Source of the DNA: Impatiens glandulifera
Taxonomy: Eukaryota > Streptophyta > Magnoliopsida > Ericales > Balsaminaceae
Direction: 5' to 3'
Assembly (NCBI RefSeq): GCF_907164915.1
Contig: NC_061867.1
Span: 30,501,751-30,565,750, forward strand
DNA length: 64,000 bases
Part shown: piece by piece, positions 1-9,993 of the stretch
Numbering within the stretch: position 1 is the stretch's first letter
How the letters are laid out: every line of letters starts with the position of its first letter
Notes under the pieces: generated by a model
What the model was told of the DNA's origin: nothing
The model's database searches: none
Seen by the model: only the letters and a program-made list of their open reading frames with translations
Translations under genes and position numbers: made by a program

Positions 1-763
1 AAACAATTATTATGTCAAATTTTCTACAAATATATTTTTGTATAATTACATTATTTGTTTTATTTATGTTTGGTTGTAGAGAAAAATGGTTTTAAAATTT
101 GTATGAACTGTTGGTTTTATTTATACTTGTGAAATAATTGTTTTCTTACTGATTTTTGTAAAATTAATTACATTAATTATCATCTTATCATCGTCATTTC
201 TTGATAATATAACATATATACTATATTCATTTGATATTATCTTTAACGTTGTTATATGTTTCTTTGACTTCACTTTTAGCTATTATTATAAAATTTTGAT
301 TTTATTTGATTCTGTAATCTCATAAACGTAACTTTCATAAATATATTATTAATTAAAGAAAAAATTTTCTTAAAAAAAAAAGTTTCAAAAATAAAAGTTC
401 ACTTAACGACAAAATAAAAAAAAAATATATATTATATTAAATTATGGTAATGTTCAAATTTAAAAGTGAAACCATCTTCTTTTAAGATAGTTTTCTCACA
501 TATATATTTTATTTTTAAGTTAATATTTAACTTTTACATAAACTATATATAATTAATTATTATTCATACATTAATACAACTTTATATGAATATATTTTAT
601 GTACTATTATCTTGTCTATTCTCTTAATTCATTTTATTGGAAAATTTAGTTTTAACTATCAATAATTTTAAGTAGATTTTATTTTTAAAATTTGTATGCT
701 TTTGATTTGATTTTAATTTAAAAATTTTTAATACATTTTTGTAGACATGAATTATATATATAG

Positions 764-958
764 GTCATAACTTTAGAAGCTGAGCTTTCTTCAATGCAAG
801 CCCAAGTAGCCACGCAGCAGTCACCTCTCTATGAGTTTGATCTAAATATTGGATCATCTCAGGAGGCAGCCGATCAGAACACTTTCGCCGGAGCTCCAGT
901 CCGCGGCGGTGATGGGAAAAGTTTGCTAGGGAGTTCCCTAATTGATAATTACTTTTGA
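764..958 (+). CDS. LBD copy A, exon 2 (gene enters from left edge)
   Basis: This is the second exon of a LOB-domain transcription factor gene whose first exon lies outside the window. A TAG acceptor at 761-763 is followed by an open frame of 64 codons ending in TGA at 956-958. It begins with a leucine-rich stretch (V-I-T-L-E-A-E-L) matching exon 2 of the other copies, and holds the family C-terminal motif LYEFDLNIGSS and FAGAPV. It is about 35 residues shorter than exon 2 of copies C and E because the Gln/Pro-rich part and the SMSDYPF-type part are missing, in frame. Positions 1-763 are intron, alignable to the introns of B and D. By comparison with B, the exon 1 donor should lie roughly 80 bases left of base 1. 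Whether the whole gene is intact cannot be judged here. Confidence 0.72.
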   Translation, partial: VITLEAELSSMQAQVATQQSPLYEFDLNIGSSQEAADQNTFAGAPVRGGDGKSLLGSSLIDNYF

Positions 959-1168
959 TAATCCCTAATATATTACTAGCCATGTCTTTCTATTTCTAGT
1001 ACTATGTGGCATTTGGCTATGGTAATTTGTTTTCTTTTTCAGGATTTTTATTACTTAATAAGCAAACTCTCAGTACTTTATTTATTTATGTTAAGTTAGA
1101 AAATTTTATATATTTTAATTGTTCCATATTATTCTAAAGTAAAATTTTGGGTTTTAAAAAATTGTATC
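959..1168. other. 3' flank of LBD copy A, cut by a retrotransposon
   Basis: This stretch matches the sequence downstream of the stop codon in copies C, E and F (TTTGTTTTCTTTTTC..., then TTGTATCT). The match stops where the old copia LTR begins and resumes at 20874-21080 on the other side of the element. No gene is seen in it. Confidence 0.6.
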
Positions 1169-1751
1169 TGGGAATTATTTTCAATATTTGGGTACATATA
1201 TTATTTAATAATTGTATATTAGTTGTTATCATAATAAAAATTAAAACTCAATTAATGTGATCTGTTAAAGTATAAAAGTTATGGACTTATTTAGACATCT
1301 ATAATAAATATGAGGAAATATTTGTGTAGAAGAAGAAATATCATTTATCATTTCGTTGATAGGCCGAATAATAAATGGGTATATTAAGGCTAGGTCCCCA
1401 ACCCATATAGATAGTCTACATATTGTGTTTCTCTCATCAGACAAAAGGTTTCAGTTCATCTCTCAAGAGCAGGACTATCTATATAGGGTTGGAGGACTTA
1501 AACTCTCACCCACATCAGACATTACGATTCAGGTCCAGGTCCATTTCCAGAACATGAAGATCCAAGATCAAGAAACAATCCAAGATCAAGAGAAGATCAA
1601 GAAGAAGAGAATAACGAAGAACGACTTAATGGACCGTTCTTCATTCAAAATTCAGTTACGTTTCTGCAATTAAATTTATCTCAATTTATCGACATAAAGT
1701 ATTAAAGATTATAGACTTAAGGATTAAAGATCTAGATCAAACATTCTAACA
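1169..1751 (+). repeat. 5' LTR of the old copia element
   Basis: Direct repeat partner of 20284-20873. It ends in ATTCTAACA and is followed two bases later by the primer-binding site. The open frame at 1356-1673 is chance reading through LTR sequence. Confidence 0.85.
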
Positions 1752-1753
1752 AG

Positions 1754-1765
1754 TGGTATCAGAGC
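1754..1765 (+). other. primer-binding site, initiator Met tRNA
   Basis: TGGTATCAGAGC is complementary to the 3' end of plant initiator methionine tRNA and lies two bases after the LTR end at 1751. This is the usual priming site of plant copia elements. Confidence 0.88.
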
Positions 1766-3112
1766 CATCTTTATGTCGATCTATTGAGATTTAAGTTTAT
1801 AAGAATTTTTAAAAATATGATTAGACATTTTTTTATGTTCTTGATCTAATTTTGCTAGTTATGTTCTTGATCTAATTTGGCTAGAACGGAAAGATATAAT
1901 GAATTAATGAATAGTAATAACAATATTTGATGTATTTATATTGATCTAAACTTTTGAATTAGATTAAAATAAATGAACAAGACATCAAATATCTAAATAG
2001 TTTTGAATATTCATTCAAGAAGATGAACATTCAAGAATATGAATAGATTTTGTTTAAAGAATTATAATTAAAGAATAATTTATATTCTTTTGTTTAAAGA
2101 GTTATAATTAAAGAATGATTTAATTTCTCTAATTAGATATAATATATATCTAATTAATTATACACTTAAAGAAGTTAAACATTTGATTTAAAGAATTCGT
2201 GGTATATTATACACTTAAAAAAAAAGTTAAACATTTGTTTTAAAGATTTCGTGGTAATATTATTAATAACAGTTAAGAAAGTAGAGTGTATCAATTATTG
2301 TAATATTAATTAATTATATATTTGACAATGTTTTATATTTATAATTAATTAAATTTTTTATTATATTAATTATTTAAATTATAATTAAATATATATATAT
2401 ATATATATATGGAATTTAGTAATTATAATTAATTAAAGAATTCAGATTTTAGAATAATAATTAATTATAATTAATTATTATTATTTAAGAAATTAATTAA
2501 TTATATATAGAGGGAAATTTATGATAAGAAAGTTGAAATATTCTTTTTTTAAAAGTTGGTCAAATTAATATCTTTTTATTATTAATTGTTATTAGTTAGA
2601 TAATTAAGGAAAATATTAATTAATATATCATATATATTTCAGTTATATATATATTTTTATTATTATTTGGAGTTATATATATTAATTAATATATTATATA
2701 TTAGTTATTAATTTAAGAATTCATAATAATTATAAGAAATTTTAACCGAATTAATTAAGAAATTAAAGAATTCAATTTTAAAATAATAAAGGAATTCAGT
2801 TTTAAAATAATAATTAATTATTATAATTAAGTGAGGTATTTAGATTTTAAAATAATAATTAATTATGACTAATTATTAATTAAGAAATTAAAATAATTAT
2901 TTTAATTAATTAAAGATTAAGTAATATTTATACTGAATGGTTAATATATTAATACATTAATATATAATTAAGAATAAAGTTAAAATATTTTATAAAAATT
3001 AAAATTAGGAATTATGAAATTTAATAAATAAACTTATAATGTATATGTATATACATAATGATTTGAGAATTAAAGAAAAATATACATGTTTATATTTAAC
3101 ATATTTATAATA
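1766..3112 (+). other. decayed interior of the old copia element, 5' part
   Basis: Extremely AT-rich, with short internal duplications (for example TTAAACATTTG...AAAGA-TTCGTGG around 2170-2260) and a TA run near 2390-2410. No open frame resembling gag could be recognised, although gag should lie here. Confidence 0.5.
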
Positions 3113-3117
3113 TTTTA

Positions 3118-4331
3118 TGTTAGGATCGGGGACGCCCTTGGAGGACCGGGGTGTTTCCGGTTTCAGGAAGGGTGGCCTCTTACAACACACACAACAATTT
3201 GGTGATAGTCCGGTTAGAGACTAAAACCGTTCTCAGCACTGCACAAACTGTCACAGACTCTTGAACCGGGTTCAAGGGCGGAAATGTCTGTTTCAGGTTG
3301 AAGCAACGTATGCGACGTTAGATGATGTTTTAGAAGGAGTCGGCTTTATGGATATGAGTGACCGGTTTATGGAGTACGATTAGTTTGAGGTTAGATAATG
3401 AAAGCAACGAAAGAACACGAGACAAGGATTTTTATGGATGTTAGGAGCAAACTCTCCTACGTCACCCCTTTTTCTCAGGTTTTGAGAAGGATCTCCACTA
3501 GCTGTTATAGTTACAACGATACCTCCGGTCGAGCCCAAATTCGCTACTCGCCGGTTACACCAAACTCACTCTTTGATGTATGTAATACAACAACTCAACA
3601 CAACACAATATAGAAAGCTTCCGGTTTTAGACACACCAGTTTTGATCGTAACAGTTTATCTCTCTAACTTAATGCTTTTCGTAATATGTAACTTGCATTC
3701 GTAACTTGTTCACTTGTTGCTTTTTAAATGAAGACGATCCGTCTTCCTTTTATAGCTGAGAAGAGCTAACGGTCACTTTATTCTCTCTCCTTTGGATTGG
3801 TCGATCATTATCACGCCGGTGCAGAGAGATTGCTTGCACGCTTCACCTTCCTCAACACCTGGCAGTCTTGCAGACAGCTCTGAGCAGAAGATGACATAAT
3901 CGGTTTTCAGATTTGAACACGTGCCGGACATCCACCTCAGGTTATCAACTTCGGATCAATAAAGCATCATTGCTTTCCTCGCATGCTTCCGATCAGATCT
4001 GATCTTCTTTTATTCTTTCAAGACACGTTTCTTTCGTCATGGTACGTCACTCTTCAAGTTTGAAACTTCCGGTTTTGTGTCTTGTGCAGTATGATCCGGC
4101 TGGTATGTAAACTTTTGTCTTTGCTGACCGGTTGCTTGAGAGAGTGAAAACTGATTCCTCTGATCTTTTAACTTGATCACTTGAAACTGGTTTCTTTGAA
4201 GTATAGCAGCAACCGGTTCTGATATGCCAACCGGTTCATACGGTTTTGATCTGTACCTGCACATGAAAGTTAACAACTGTTTAGTTTATCTGGCCGGTTC
4301 TACAAAATTAACTTACTTAATTTTTCTATCA
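3118..4331 (-). repeat. 3' LTR of the Sirevirus-like element
   Basis: Reads TGTTAGG...CTATCA on the + strand. It differs from 15764-16973 by a 4-base insertion near 3582 and scattered substitutions. A TATA-like CTATAAAAGG on the minus strand is at 3746-3755. I count ten CCGGTT hexamers in it. Confidence 0.93.
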
Positions 4332-4472
4332 ATTTCTCCATTTTTGATTATTTAGAATAAATATTCAAAACTTGTAATGAGTGGCCGGTTTTGAAAAATT
4401 AACTTACTTAATTTTTCTATCAATTTCTCCCTTTTTGATTATTTAGAATAAATATTCAAAACTTGTAATGAG
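4291..4472 (-). repeat. 91-bp tandem duplication across the LTR/polypurine-tract border
   Basis: Two units of 91 bp (4291-4381 and 4382-4472), with the start of a third at 4473, each hold TGGCCGGTT, the LTR terminus AATTTTTCTATCA, and AATTTCTCC-TTTTTGATT. On the minus strand the last piece is the purine-rich primer of plus-strand synthesis (AATGGAGAAAT or AAGGGAGAAAT) directly before the LTR edge. The element therefore carries the polypurine tract and the adjoining LTR end twice. Confidence 0.85.
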
Positions 4473-4607
4473 TGGCCGGTTTGAGAAAATGTGAGTTTGA
4501 TTTTTTATGAGAAAAACATGTGTAAACTTGAGGAGATAAATATGATAAAGTAGCTAAGTTCAGAAACATAGTTTAAACACAAATTGTTTTGAAAGAACAG
4601 AAAAGTA

Positions 4608-7479
4608 TTAAGGTTTGGATGGTCCCCCCTTGTGAAGCTCCTTTTCCAGTTCTTTCTCAAACCGTCTTCTTTCTTCCTCTTCTATGGCCTTCCACTCCCT
4701 GTCGCGTCTTGCAGCGTCAATCAGCATTCCGGCCCATACACTTGAGTGACCGGTACCCTTTTTCTTGAACCCAAAACTAGTACAGACTGGTTTTGGTGGA
4801 GGAGGCGGTGAAGCAATAATTGGTCTGAAGCTTGGAATTGCGATTGAGCCCTCAGTTGCCCTTCTCTTCCTCTGGTTAAGTTCCTCAGCCTCTTCTTCTT
4901 CTTCTTCTTCTTCATCAAGCGGTTGCACGTTTAGCACGACTGGTACAACTGCTCTTTCTTCTTTCCGCTTGATTACGTTCGCAACTGCGCTCCGCTTCTT
5001 CTTATTCCCTGTGTTCATTGAATGGGACGGTTGAGCCGGTGGAGGTTCCTGGATATTGGCATGTTCCTCCTCGTTTCACTTCTGGGCAAGTTCATAATCT
5101 TTGTCTTCAATCTCCTTTTGCAACCGTTCCCTTTCCATTTCTTCTTCTTGCAGCCTCTTAGCGATTTCAGCATCAGACTCGATTTTCTCTTGAGTTTTGC
5201 TGACTTGGAGTTTGGACATCTCCCCAATTTGAATGGCCATTGCCTGCAGCATGTCTAATAATGGAGCGGTTGCGGTTTGGATGGACTCTGCGATCAATGT
5301 TTTGATTGAGGTCTGCATGGCCGAATCTATCATGGACCTTATAGTGTTGGACAGATTAGCTTCAGTCGTTGCAATCCTCTCATCGGTTGCGGTTTTATAA
5401 CCTCCAAGACATGAATCAATTTTATCAACCACTGCTTGCTTTATTTGATCGATTTCAGGAACCTTAGCCGTTTGAGAAGATTCTTGTTCCAGGTTTTCCG
5501 TCGTTCCGGATGTCTCACCGGTCACATAGAATGGCTTACTTTGATGTAGTTCGACGTTATTGAGTTGGATTTGGCAACCTTTCCTCCACTGCATATCAAA
5601 ATGATCGAGATTTTGTACGAGCTGTTCTCGCACCGCAATAAAACGTTCAGCCATTCTCATTTCAATCGGAGTTAGTGTCGATCCTTTAGTTTCTTGAAAG
5701 GCATTCTCCACTGCTTGTAACCGAGCGTTTTCAAGAATTACTGCGGTTTTGCTAAAGCCAGGTTGGATGAGGTTGGTGTGAGCTAACTGAAGAGCCCTTT
5801 CTTCCAGCCTGATGAGCCTGTCCCAATGCTTGTTACCGCTCAAACCTGGAGCCATGTCGGATATCTTTGTTTCACACCTGAGCTTCACCCACATGAGGTA
5901 TGGAGCTATTGCTTCACTGGCACCCTTGTTCATATCCCTGAGAAGTTCCTCGAAAACTTCATCTTCATATTCTTCGGTAAAGAGAACCTCGTCCCCGGTT
6001 ACAGCTTCTTGTTGAGGACCGGTTTGCAGCGTACCCTTTCCTATTACCGTTGAATCTTCGATGAGAACCCCTTTTCCTTTGTTGACATGAACTGAACCTT
6101 CAGGTATTGTGGCTGAGTCAGATGACCCATCTTGAGCCGATTGGTTTTCTGGAGCTGTCTTGCCTCCTGCGGAACCGGATGGTTCCTGTTCTTCAAAATT
6201 ATCCTCCTGAGCCGGAGGAGTTACTTCTGTTGTTTTGGCCGTTTCTTCGATTAGGTATCTCAACCTGATCAACTGGCTTGCGATGACTTGACACATCGTT
6301 CTCTTCGGTTTCGTTTGCAATGTCTTAGATAACATCCTCAATAGCTTTGGAGGTGTTTAAGCCTACGTCGGCTAATACCTCGTCGATTCGTTTGCTTGGA
6401 GACTTGGAGGTATCAGAGTGAACACTAACCTCTGCTTCCTCCTTTGAAACTGACTTGTTTTCTTGGCTCCCCGAGGTTTCGGTTTGCCTTGGTGAGTTAG
6501 ATGGAATGGGAGTAGGAACGACGGTGTTGATGGGAATGGGTTGAAAAACGTCTGCGGTTCGTTCTGGTGGATTATCCGAGGAAAGAGTTTTCTCGGAGTC
6601 CGCCGGTTTGTTGGAACTCTTCCTTGCAGCCGCCTTCTTCCTTCCCTTCGGTTCTTGTGGGGCTTCGGTTTCAACTGCCTTTCTTTTCGGTTTCTTTTGC
6701 TTGGTTACTTCTTCAGCCGGAGCGGAGGAGCTGGTCCCTTTGGACGACTTTGTTCTGGATGACTTGGGTTTGATCGCCTTCTCCGGTTTCTCAATCGTTG
6801 ACTCTGAGTCAAGAATATTAATGATTGGAAGCGGTTTACCTTCACCCAGTTCCACATTAAGGAACTGAAGAATTTTGACGATTTGCATTGCGAAGGCCTG
6901 AACCCGGCCATCCTTCTTAATCACCATCTGGCAAAATTCTTCGAAAATGACGTATCCCCAATCCACCTTGTCACCGCGGACAATGGCCAACAACATCTTG
7001 AGTTTGAGTTTTGTCAGGTTGTCGAAGTTACCTCCTCTTCCCTGAAGTGAGCGGGCGATGACAGTCAGCAACCATATGAATTCCGGTTTTAGCTTATTCC
7101 TCCGGCTAGAGTGGATCACCAGATCCTGATCTGAGAAAGAGATTTCCAAACGGACAGCATTTGATTCTGCATCGGTTAGATCAACCTTTAAGTCCAGACC
7201 GATGTTGGGCAGACCGAGAGCTTGAGCAAATAACTCTTAGGTGATTAGAATGGCCTTCCCGTTGACTGTTGCTGAAACTTTCTTCTTTGTGAGCGTCGCC
7301 GTCGCCAAGAACTTCGTCACCGCCGCTGGATAGATGATGAACAGACCAGATAGGAACTTTTCTAACCCAGAATCTCTTAGAAGTTGAAGAACAGCCTTGT
7401 TTTTGTCATCGGCGTGTTCATCAATATCTGCGAAATCAACTTGCAACATCCATTGGAAAGGGGCTTTGCTTAGATCCAT
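4608..7479 (-). pseudogene. accessory ORF-C of the Sirevirus-like element, long and broken
   Basis: This is one former reading frame now in four pieces: 7479-7237, then 7236-6325 after an in-frame TAA (7237-7239), then 5076-6341 in another frame, then 4608-5018 after an in-frame TGA (5076-5078). The N-terminal part is related to ORF-A and ORF-B: a DF..I start, a GL..FL motif about 30 residues in, and a W....F block followed by a hydrophobic stretch. The central part is rich in Ser, Pro and Lys. The third piece has a long helical, coiled-coil-like tail. The last piece has a run of eight Glu encoded by CTT repeats. The usual start is ATG at 7477-7479, the position matching ORF-A. The frame change lies near 6245-6330. 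No membrane segment or signal peptide is evident, so an envelope role is not supported. The function is unknown. Confidence 0.75.
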
Positions 7480-7593
7480 GGTAGTTTGAGAAGAGAGGAA
7501 TAAAGAATGATGAAGATTCGAGAGAAGAAAGCTTTTGAAGATCTGGAGATTTATAGAGAGAGAAAGCACAAGTGTCGAATGATATGTTGTGAA

Positions 7594-7602
7594 CTTATAT
7601 AG
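7594..7602 (-). promoter_or_regulatory. TATA-like element before ORF-C
   Basis: CTATATAAG on the minus strand lies about 115 bases before the ORF-C start at 7479. A palindrome TTTGGCGCCAA at 7647-7657 lies just upstream. Comparable TATA-like sites precede ORF-A and ORF-B, which suggests separate transcripts. This is sequence evidence only. Confidence 0.5.
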
Positions 7603-7993
7603 TTGGCGGTTCCGAACGGTTGGAGGATGAACCGTCGTTTGATGTTTTTGGCGCCAATTTTCCCTCCAAAAGTTATTGCAGTAACTTTCGGCGGTAAGTG
7701 CGGAAAACCCATGGGCGGTAAATTTTGGGAGGTAAAACCGTGGGCGGTTAAGTTTTTCAAATTTTTCATTTTTGTTCGAGGTCCGGTTTTACTTGAAGAC
7801 TTTGTTAACAGGAATTGTTTAAGTTAACCTTAAGTTTTTGTGCATAAGTTTAAGAAACCGGAAGGAAAGATATAAGTGAAAAACCGGAGACTTTAAGGAT
7901 TAAATATTTCATAAGTAAGGGAAATGGTGAACATTGAGCGGTTTTGGTCGTACAACAAAATGACCAAAAACCGGAGAGGAAAGAAAATAAAAT
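7603..7993 (-). other. spacer between ORF-B and ORF-C
   Basis: Non-coding, with repeated GGCGGTAA/GGGCGGT motifs at about 7690-7750 (TTTCGGCGGTAAG, CATGGGCGGTAAA, GTGGGCGGTTAAG) and several CCGG-containing words. It holds the presumed promoter of ORF-C. No open frame of note was seen. Confidence 0.5.
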
Positions 7994-8755
7994 TTAGTCT
8001 TCTGTGAACCATCCCCCTTCCATCCTCCTTTCGTACCACTTTTCCATGGTGTTTTCGGGTGACCGTTCCTCAATTCTTGTTATCCACCTGTACATCATGA
8101 GTATGGTGATAGTGTTGGACGGTCCAACCGGAACACCGGTTTCAAGGTTACGGCGTTTGGACATCAGGAACCGGGTGATTTGAGGAGCGAAACTGGTCCT
8201 TCCCCTTGCAGCGGTCATGAACTGCTTCAGTTTGTTGAAGAGGTAGGTTGCCCAATTGATCGACGAGTTTCGAATGATGGCTATCATGATGTCGAATGCC
8301 TCCCGGTTGTAGTTCTGGTTAGGCATTTGGCCCATGATAGACCTTTGAACCAAGTCATGAAGGATTTGGTAGCGAGGAGCGAGGGTTTCTTTCTTCCCAA
8401 AGTCCTTGATCGGAGCATTGGAAGAGGAGAAAATCTGGAAGAAGTCTTCCTTAGCCGGCAAGAATGGCGTTGGGAAGTCCGAAAAACCTTCGGTCGGAAG
8501 GTGAAAGAAGTTGGCAAATTCCTCTTCGGTAAACTGAAGGAATTGACCATCGACGATGGTGCGGATGCTGCCATCATCTAGAATATGACCATTGTTGAAA
8601 AATTTACACACCTCCTCCACGAGAATAGTGTCTGAACCTTTAAGAAAGCCTTGGAGCCCAGAATCTATGATATGCTGAAAAATGCATTCATAGTATGCAC
8701 TGTCTTTGATATCTTCGAAGTCGATGATGAGAGTGTTTCTTAGTTCGGCAGACAT
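7994..8755 (-). CDS. accessory ORF-B, retrotransposon-borne protein of unknown function
   Basis: An open frame of 253 codons from ATG 8753-8755. An upstream in-frame ATG at 8803 would add 16 residues, but the downstream one aligns with the start of ORF-A. It shares with ORF-A an acidic N-terminus (DFEDI), a GL..FL motif, a VDGQ..QFTEEEF block followed by LPTEG, and a central NW....F helix-like segment. This resembles the domain named putative plant transposon protein that often occurs in extra ORFs of large plant LTR elements. It is intact here, unlike gag and pol. No transmembrane segment or catalytic motif is visible. It is 360 bp downstream of ORF-A and 515 bp before ORF-C, each gap holding a TATA-like site. 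Confidence 0.75.
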   Translation of the reverse strand: MSAELRNTLIIDFEDIKDSAYYECIFQHIIDSGLQGFLKGSDTILVEEVCKFFNNGHILDDGSIRTIVDGQFLQFTEEEFANFFHLPTEGFSDFPTPFLPAKEDFFQIFSSSNAPIKDFGKKETLAPRYQILHDLVQRSIMGQMPNQNYNREAFDIMIAIIRNSSINWATYLFNKLKQFMTAARGRTSFAPQITRFLMSKRRNLETGVPVGPSNTITILMMYRWITRIEERSPENTMEKWYERRMEGGWFTED

Positions 8756-8857
8756 GATGCGGAGGATTGAGGAAGGTTTTGGAAGGACTTTCTGAACTTT
8801 CAAGTTTTAGAGAGAAGGAAGGCAGGAAGCGTGTTTTGAAAATGAGGGAGTGAGCCT

Positions 8858-8867
8858 CCTTTTATAG
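8858..8867 (-). promoter_or_regulatory. TATA-like element before ORF-B
   Basis: CTATAAAAGG on the minus strand lies about 105 bases before the ORF-B start. The surrounding 13 bases (AGCTATAAAAGGA on the minus strand) are the same as around the TATA-like site in the LTR at 16388-16397, which hints at a shared origin or function. Confidence 0.55.
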
Positions 8868-9164
8868 CTTGGAACGCTTGAGAGCATTTAATGAGGATAT
8901 TTTTGAAAAATCCAGCCGTTTATGTCTAGTCATTAATGACTTTCTGATTTTTCAAGGGAATAAAGACACGTCTTGTCTAATCACGTCAGGCATGCTTATT
9001 GAGAATGACTTTAGATGACTTTCAATGTTTTGAGCATTTATGACTTTAGATTTTGGATAAAAAAGGAGGGAAATCTGCTTCATTAATTGAGGTGCAAAAA
9101 CCGGTAGTACAACAAAATTTCCGGTTTTGGAAAAGAGATAAAATAGGACAGAGAAAAGGACAGG

Positions 9165-9902
9165 CTAGACGTTAGATGACTCAGCCGCTTGATTTCTTCT
9201 AGCCTTGACTGCTTCCCACCGGTCGATCATCTCTTGTACTTTTTCCTTGGTGAGCACATGCCTAGGATGGAGAGTTACGAATGGTCCGGAGTGGATGTCC
9301 AAACTTGCACAGAAACCGCTCAGCTGAGGAGCGTAGCCGGTTTTGTTGGAGAGGAGCATCTTTTTCAGGTTACTGAAGATGATCCAGGACCAGTTAACCT
9401 GTGTCCCAACCGTTACAGCGATCATCATCTCGAAGAGCCTTTGGGTGTAGTAGTAACTTTTCTCTCTGCCCAAGACGGACTTTCCCAGAATCTCACAGAG
9501 AAGCTGGTACTTATGAGAAAGTTGACTTTTAGCACCCCAGGGTTTAACCGGGATATCAGATCCTGAGAACCGGCGACACATCTCTTCCATGGTCACTGGG
9601 AAGTATGTTAAGTCGGTTACCCCTTCATTGGGCAAACCGTAGTATACAGCGAAATCCGTCTCGCTGAATAAGAACTTCTGACCGTAGACTTGTGCAACGA
9701 TTATATCTCGATGCACTTCTTTTCCGGTCTGGAAGAATTCTTCGACTACTAGGTAGTCAAGAATGAAACTGTTCTCGAGGAAGCTTCTTAGCCCTCTTCT
9801 TTCTAAGGCTAAGAACATTTCTTTGACTTCGTGATCTTCATATTGGTAGATTGAGTTGAAATCTGCCAATAGAATCTTCTTTGCTAAGGAGTTGGAATTC
9901 AT
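9165..9902 (-). CDS. accessory ORF-A, retrotransposon-borne protein of unknown function
   Basis: An open frame of 245 codons. It starts MNSNSLAKK, followed by DFNSI, a charged helix and GLRSFL, then a VYGQ..LFSETDF block followed by LPNEG, and NWSWIIF near residue 170. The same succession occurs in ORF-B and the front of ORF-C, so the three are paralogues. It resembles the putative plant transposon protein domain; no enzymatic motif, signal peptide or membrane segment is seen. It is the first ORF after pol, about 700 bases from the pol stop, and is intact. A role in the retrotransposon cycle is inferred only from position and conservation. Confidence 0.75.
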   Translation of the reverse strand: MNSNSLAKKILLADFNSIYQYEDHEVKEMFLALERRGLRSFLENSFILDYLVVEEFFQTGKEVHRDIIVAQVYGQKFLFSETDFAVYYGLPNEGVTDLTYFPVTMEEMCRRFSGSDIPVKPWGAKSQLSHKYQLLCEILGKSVLGREKSYYYTQRLFEMMIAVTVGTQVNWSWIIFSNLKKMLLSNKTGYAPQLSGFCASLDIHSGPFVTLHPRHVLTKEKVQEMIDRWEAVKARRNQAAESSNV

Positions 9903-9983
9903 GTTCTTGAGAGAGAGGGTTTATCTCAAGAATGATACTTGTGAATAGTAAAACTTGTAAAGTTTTGTGAGGGTTTAAGGGTG

Positions 9984-9993
9984 GTTTATATAG
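9984..9993 (-). promoter_or_regulatory. TATA-like element before ORF-A
   Basis: CTATATAAAC on the minus strand lies about 85 bases before the ORF-A ATG at 9902. It suggests that ORF-A is expressed from its own promoter, not only from the LTR transcript. Confidence 0.5.

Noticed and set aside
1754..1765. tRNA-like words (also at 15750, 26365, 44074)
   Set aside because: They are primer-binding sites beside LTRs, not tRNA genes; no cloverleaf surrounds them.
4765..5034. Ser-rich + strand open frame
   Set aside because: It is the complement of the poly-Glu and acidic tail of ORF-C; the coding signal is on the minus strand.
5812..6868. Several + strand open frames across the accessory region
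   Set aside because: They run antisense to ORF-C and have no family features.
8180..9566. + strand open frames of 133 and 125 codons
   Set aside because: They are shadows of ORF-B and ORF-A.
9165..9902. Envelope function for the accessory ORFs
   Set aside because: Position after pol invites the comparison, but no signal peptide, membrane segment or glycoprotein feature is visible.
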